Shown one piece after another: positions 23,851 through 25,820 of a stretch of DNA of 25,820 nucleotides. Below the pieces are notes generated by a model. The model made no database searches. It was not told where the DNA came from and saw only the letters and a program-made list of their open reading frames with translations. The position numbers and the translations under genes were made by a program. The stretch comes from an uncultured Paraprevotella sp. (GTDB lineage: Bacteria > Bacteroidota > Bacteroidia > Bacteroidales > Bacteroidaceae): NCBI GenBank assembly GCA_910584955.1, contig CAJUDC010000019.1:1-25820 (forward strand), read 5' to 3'. Each line of letters starts with the position of its first letter. Position 1 is the stretch's first letter.

Positions 23851-23894
23851 CAACCGGATACTTGCGGGATAAGATCTCTGCAAGCATCCGGTTG
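23851..23894 (-). terminator. Long hairpin after a candidate small ORF
   Basis: CAACCGGATACTTGC (23851-23865) pairs with GCAAGCATCCGGTTG (23880-23894), 15 bp with one A-C mismatch and a 14-nt loop. Read leftward it starts 37 nt after the stop of the 35-codon ORF at 23931-24038 and is followed by TCTCTTTAT, so it may end a short leftward transcript. Confidence 0.45.
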
Positions 23895-23930
23895 CCGGCT
23901 GTCAGGCTTCCGCTTCAAGGCGGGGCGCCC

Positions 23931-24038
23931 TTAAAGCGGTATGTATCCGTCGGTTCTCCCTTTTGTTTGGGGGAAAAGAACGTCCGGTAGTGCCTTTCTT
24001 GTGTGTTTTGATTGGAAATATATTTTACAAATTGACAT
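23931..24038 (-). CDS. Candidate 35-residue basic small protein
   Basis: An ATG at 24036-24038 opens a 35-codon minus-strand frame ending at TAA (23931-23933). The product is basic and hydrophilic (for example KIYFQSKHTRKALPDV and QTKGRTDGYIPL) with no membrane helix. Its best support is position: a two-part Bacteroidota promoter match at 24075-24106 would start transcription about 30 nt ahead of the ATG, and a long hairpin lies downstream at 23851-23894. I do not recognise a named family. It may instead be a fortuitous frame in a structured RNA. Confidence 0.35.
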   Translation of the reverse strand: MSICKIYFQSKHTRKALPDVLFPQTKGRTDGYIPL

Positions 24039-24074
24039 TGTTTCTGTAAATGGTATTTGAATGGGGCGGATGTA

Positions 24075-24106
24075 CAAATATACAACCTTTTCCCCGTTTC
24101 TCCAAA
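24075..24106 (-). promoter_or_regulatory. Two-part Bacteroidota promoter match, leftward
   Basis: On the minus strand TTTG (24106-24103) is followed after 20 nt by TATATTTG (24082-24075), fitting the -33 TTTG and -7 TAnnTTTG consensus at normal spacing. It is the most complete promoter match I found in the window. It lies just downstream of the SGNH gene stop and points towards the 35-codon ORF and, much further on, ruvA. Confidence 0.55.
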
Positions 24107-24111
24107 TCAGG

Positions 24112-25752
24112 CTATTTCAGGTAAGCCGCCAGCGGACTTTTGATCGCTTTCAAGCCTTTGGCCACGCTTCGGGCGTTCAGCTGTGCCCCTTTCAGCGAGG
24201 TGTGCGTATGGTCGTGGTTATAGTAAGCGGCGGTTTTCCTGGCTCCTTTTCGGTCCAGGAAGTCCGCAGTGATGTTATGTACGTCCACCAGTTGCACACC
24301 CGTCTCCTCGGCCACTTCGCGATACCACTTGCCGTACGTGTCGTTGCGGCGTTCGATGTGTCCGTCGGTCCATTCGTTGCGCGGGGTGAGCGATACGAGG
24401 ATAGGCGTCCCGCCTTTCTCGCGCACGTCGTCGATGAATTTTTTCAAATACCAGCCGAAAGAATAGATCACTTCGTTGCGTATATTCCGGTCTGTCTTTA
24501 CACGGTAAACATGACTGGTGTCGGCTGTGCAGGCGATTACTCCGCGCGCTTTGCCCCGGTCGATGTCGCCGATGTCGTTGTGCCCGAATTGTATCAGCAC
24601 AAAGTCGCCCGGTTGGATGCTGTTATATACCCGTTCCCAGCGCCCTTCCTCCAGATAGGTGCGTGTGCTGCGTCCCGCCTTGGCTTCGTTGTCTACGATG
24701 ATTTTGTTCTCGTCGAAGATGGTAGCCGCCTGACTGCCCCAGCCCCACATGCCGTCGGGGTTCTTGTCTTCGTTTTTCACCGTGGAATCGCCCGTAATGA
24801 ATACTACCGGTTTGCCGCCGGTGCGTTTCACACCCGTCTGCGGGAGTGTCACGTTCACCAGGCATCGTTGCAGTCCGGCCAGGTCGGGATGGGTGGAGGC
24901 AGCCAGTCCTTCGGCTGCGGAGCGGGCGTTCATCCGTGCTCCGAACTCACTGGTATGTATGCGGTCCAGATAGAAATGATAGTCGGTTTTCCAGGCCGAA
25001 TAATGCTCCAGCTTGGTGGCGGACAACTCGTTCAGATCGATAAACGGTACGCCTTGTTCTTCGGCCACTTGCATGGCCCATAACCCGAATGTCTCGTTCA
25101 CGCGGGCGATACGTTTCGGGTCTCCTTTGTCTCGGGCGTTGCGCGGAGTGAGCGACATCAGGATGGGTTTGGCGCCCAGTGCCTTGCATTCCTGCACGAA
25201 GCGCCGCATATATTCGCCGTAGCTGTACACCGTGTCGCGCAGTCCTGTCTCTTTAATCGTCACAATCAGCGAGTCCGTATGACTGATTCCTCGAATACTG
25301 GAACGTGCCCGGCCGCTGTCGAACGGACCGTTGTCGTTGTGTCCCAGTTCGATGATGACGTAGTCGCCCGGACGGATGCCCTGCTTTACGGCCGGCCACA
25401 GCCGCTTGTAGAAAGTGCGGCTGCTTGTGCCGCCCAGTGCGTGGTTTTCTACCGTAATTTTATGAGGATCGAAAAACTCGTGGGCAAAGAATCCCCAGCC
25501 CCATTGACCGTTGTCACCGTTGCCTTTCGTGCCGGTGCGCATGGTAGAGTTTCCCACTAAAAACAACACGGGGTTCGTTCCCCGGCGCGACGAACCGGCC
25601 ACCGGGCGGGCCGTGGCGGCTTGTTCCAGGCTGTCGAGGGTCAGGTCGGTCACCTGATTTACGTCCTCCATCGGTTTGAAATCTTTCCGGTCTTGGGCCG
25701 GCAGCATGCCGAAACTCATGCAGAGCCCGGCCAGTGCAAACAGTTTTCTCAT
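24112..25752 (-). CDS. Secreted tandem SGNH esterase, rhamnogalacturonan acetylesterase-like
   Basis: The 546-residue protein has a signal peptide (MRKLFALAGLCMSFGMLPAQ) and two homologous SGNH-hydrolase domains. Domain 1 (about 61-290) has LVGNSTM (Ser69), GHND (137-140) and D263/H266 in YLDRIH. Domain 2 (about 313-546) has ITGDSTV (Ser323), GHND (390-393) and D514/H517 in NHDHTH. The spacing and the SLTPRN blocks fit the rhamnogalacturonan acetylesterase group (CE12-like), which removes acetyl groups from pectin. Domain 1 has Asn where the motif usually has Asp (GNS for GDS); its Ser, Asp and His remain. No pectin gene cluster is visible, since the window ends just upstream. Substrate is inferred from family only. 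Confidence 0.88.
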   Translation of the reverse strand: MRKLFALAGLCMSFGMLPAQDRKDFKPMEDVNQVTDLTLDSLEQAATARPVAGSSRRGTNPVLFLVGNSTMRTGTKGNGDNGQWGWGFFAHEFFDPHKITVENHALGGTSSRTFYKRLWPAVKQGIRPGDYVIIELGHNDNGPFDSGRARSSIRGISHTDSLIVTIKETGLRDTVYSYGEYMRRFVQECKALGAKPILMSLTPRNARDKGDPKRIARVNETFGLWAMQVAEEQGVPFIDLNELSATKLEHYSAWKTDYHFYLDRIHTSEFGARMNARSAAEGLAASTHPDLAGLQRCLVNVTLPQTGVKRTGGKPVVFITGDSTVKNEDKNPDGMWGWGSQAATIFDENKIIVDNEAKAGRSTRTYLEEGRWERVYNSIQPGDFVLIQFGHNDIGDIDRGKARGVIACTADTSHVYRVKTDRNIRNEVIYSFGWYLKKFIDDVREKGGTPILVSLTPRNEWTDGHIERRNDTYGKWYREVAEETGVQLVDVHNITADFLDRKGARKTAAYYNHDHTHTSLKGAQLNARSVAKGLKAIKSPLAAYLK

Positions 25753-25820
25753 GGTGTTTTGGTTAAAACCTCAAATTCGCAGCCAATCCGTTTGCTCGAA
25801 CCGATTTAATTGTTACGCGT
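25753..25820. other. Upstream edge of the SGNH gene
   Basis: The last 68 nt hold the 5' flank of the leftward SGNH gene. I see a short GGTTTTAACC-type palindrome (read leftward) but no TAnnTTTG element, so the promoter may lie beyond the window or the gene may belong to an operon that starts outside it. Confidence 0.4.

Noticed and set aside
23636..23887. 83-codon minus frame ahead of ruvA
   Set aside because: It crosses the nested palindromes at 23729-23803 and part of the hairpin at 23851-23894, so it reads repeat DNA.
24033..24038. TTGACA, resembling a sigma-70 -35 box
   Set aside because: No paired TATAAT at 17 nt, and Bacteroidota use the -33/-7 type instead; the bases lie across the start of the candidate 35-codon ORF.
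24061..25083. 340-codon plus frame opposite the SGNH gene
   Set aside because: It is antisense to a gene with two intact catalytic domains and carries no domain itself.
1..25820. CRISPR array, tRNA or rRNA genes, transposases, phage genes
   Set aside because: I found no regularly spaced repeats, cloverleaf or rRNA-like stretches, and no frame with transposase, integrase or capsid features.

Overview
The window reads as a chromosomal segment of a Bacteroidota member, most likely order Bacteroidales (gut Bacteroides-like). The reasons are a full-length SprA/Sov-type giant outer-membrane protein encoded next to ruvA, Bacteroidota-typical genes (DUF4290, DUF4250, a CotH protein with a C-terminal sorting-like tail, a tandem SGNH esterase), A/T-rich start contexts mostly without strong Shine-Dalgarno sites, and several upstream matches to the Bacteroidota -7 element TAnnTTTG. 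I cannot name genus or species. I see no tRNA, rRNA, CRISPR array, prophage or insertion sequence.

Layout. 1-45 is the last 14 codons of a plus-strand gene, followed by about 300 nt of non-coding DNA with strong palindromes. 347-3324 is a leftward operon: yicC, gmk, a small membrane protein, nadD and a secreted MORN-repeat protein. A short divergent promoter region (3325-3411) separates it from a rightward housekeeping operon, 3412-9184: tsaB, DUF4290, murA, rimM, dxr, rseP. It joins tRNA t6A modification, peptidoglycan precursor synthesis, 30S maturation, the first committed MEP isoprenoid step and site-2 intramembrane proteolysis. The genes are packed by abutting or overlapping ends (TAA|ATG at 4104/4105, ATGA at 6047-6050).

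9185-9747 has no large gene but is dense in signals: a hairpin after rseP, a promoter-like element, a 33-codon membrane ORF missed at usual length cutoffs, and two terminator-like hairpins sharing a GGTGTACACC-type core. Then come a 1018-residue secreted CotH protein (9748-12804), a DUF4250 protein, an opposing small lipoprotein-like gene and cca (13667-15103), closed by a 15-bp perfect hairpin. 15217-23490 is a leftward ruvA-sprA pair; sprA alone is 7.6 kb.

23491-24111 is a second signal-rich gap. It holds a complex palindrome sharing sequence with one near the left edge, another long hairpin, and a good match to the two-part Bacteroidota promoter placed just ahead of a 35-codon ORF. A leftward secreted tandem SGNH/rhamnogalacturonan-acetylesterase-like gene (24112-25752) completes the window.

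Most of the window is ordinary core genome. The points worth pursuing are two compact, undescribed small-ORF transcription units in the gaps, a dispersed palindromic repeat, a MurA with Asp in place of the fosfomycin-target Cys, a CotH protein with a type IX-like tail encoded near sprA, and a tandem esterase whose first domain has GNS instead of GDS.
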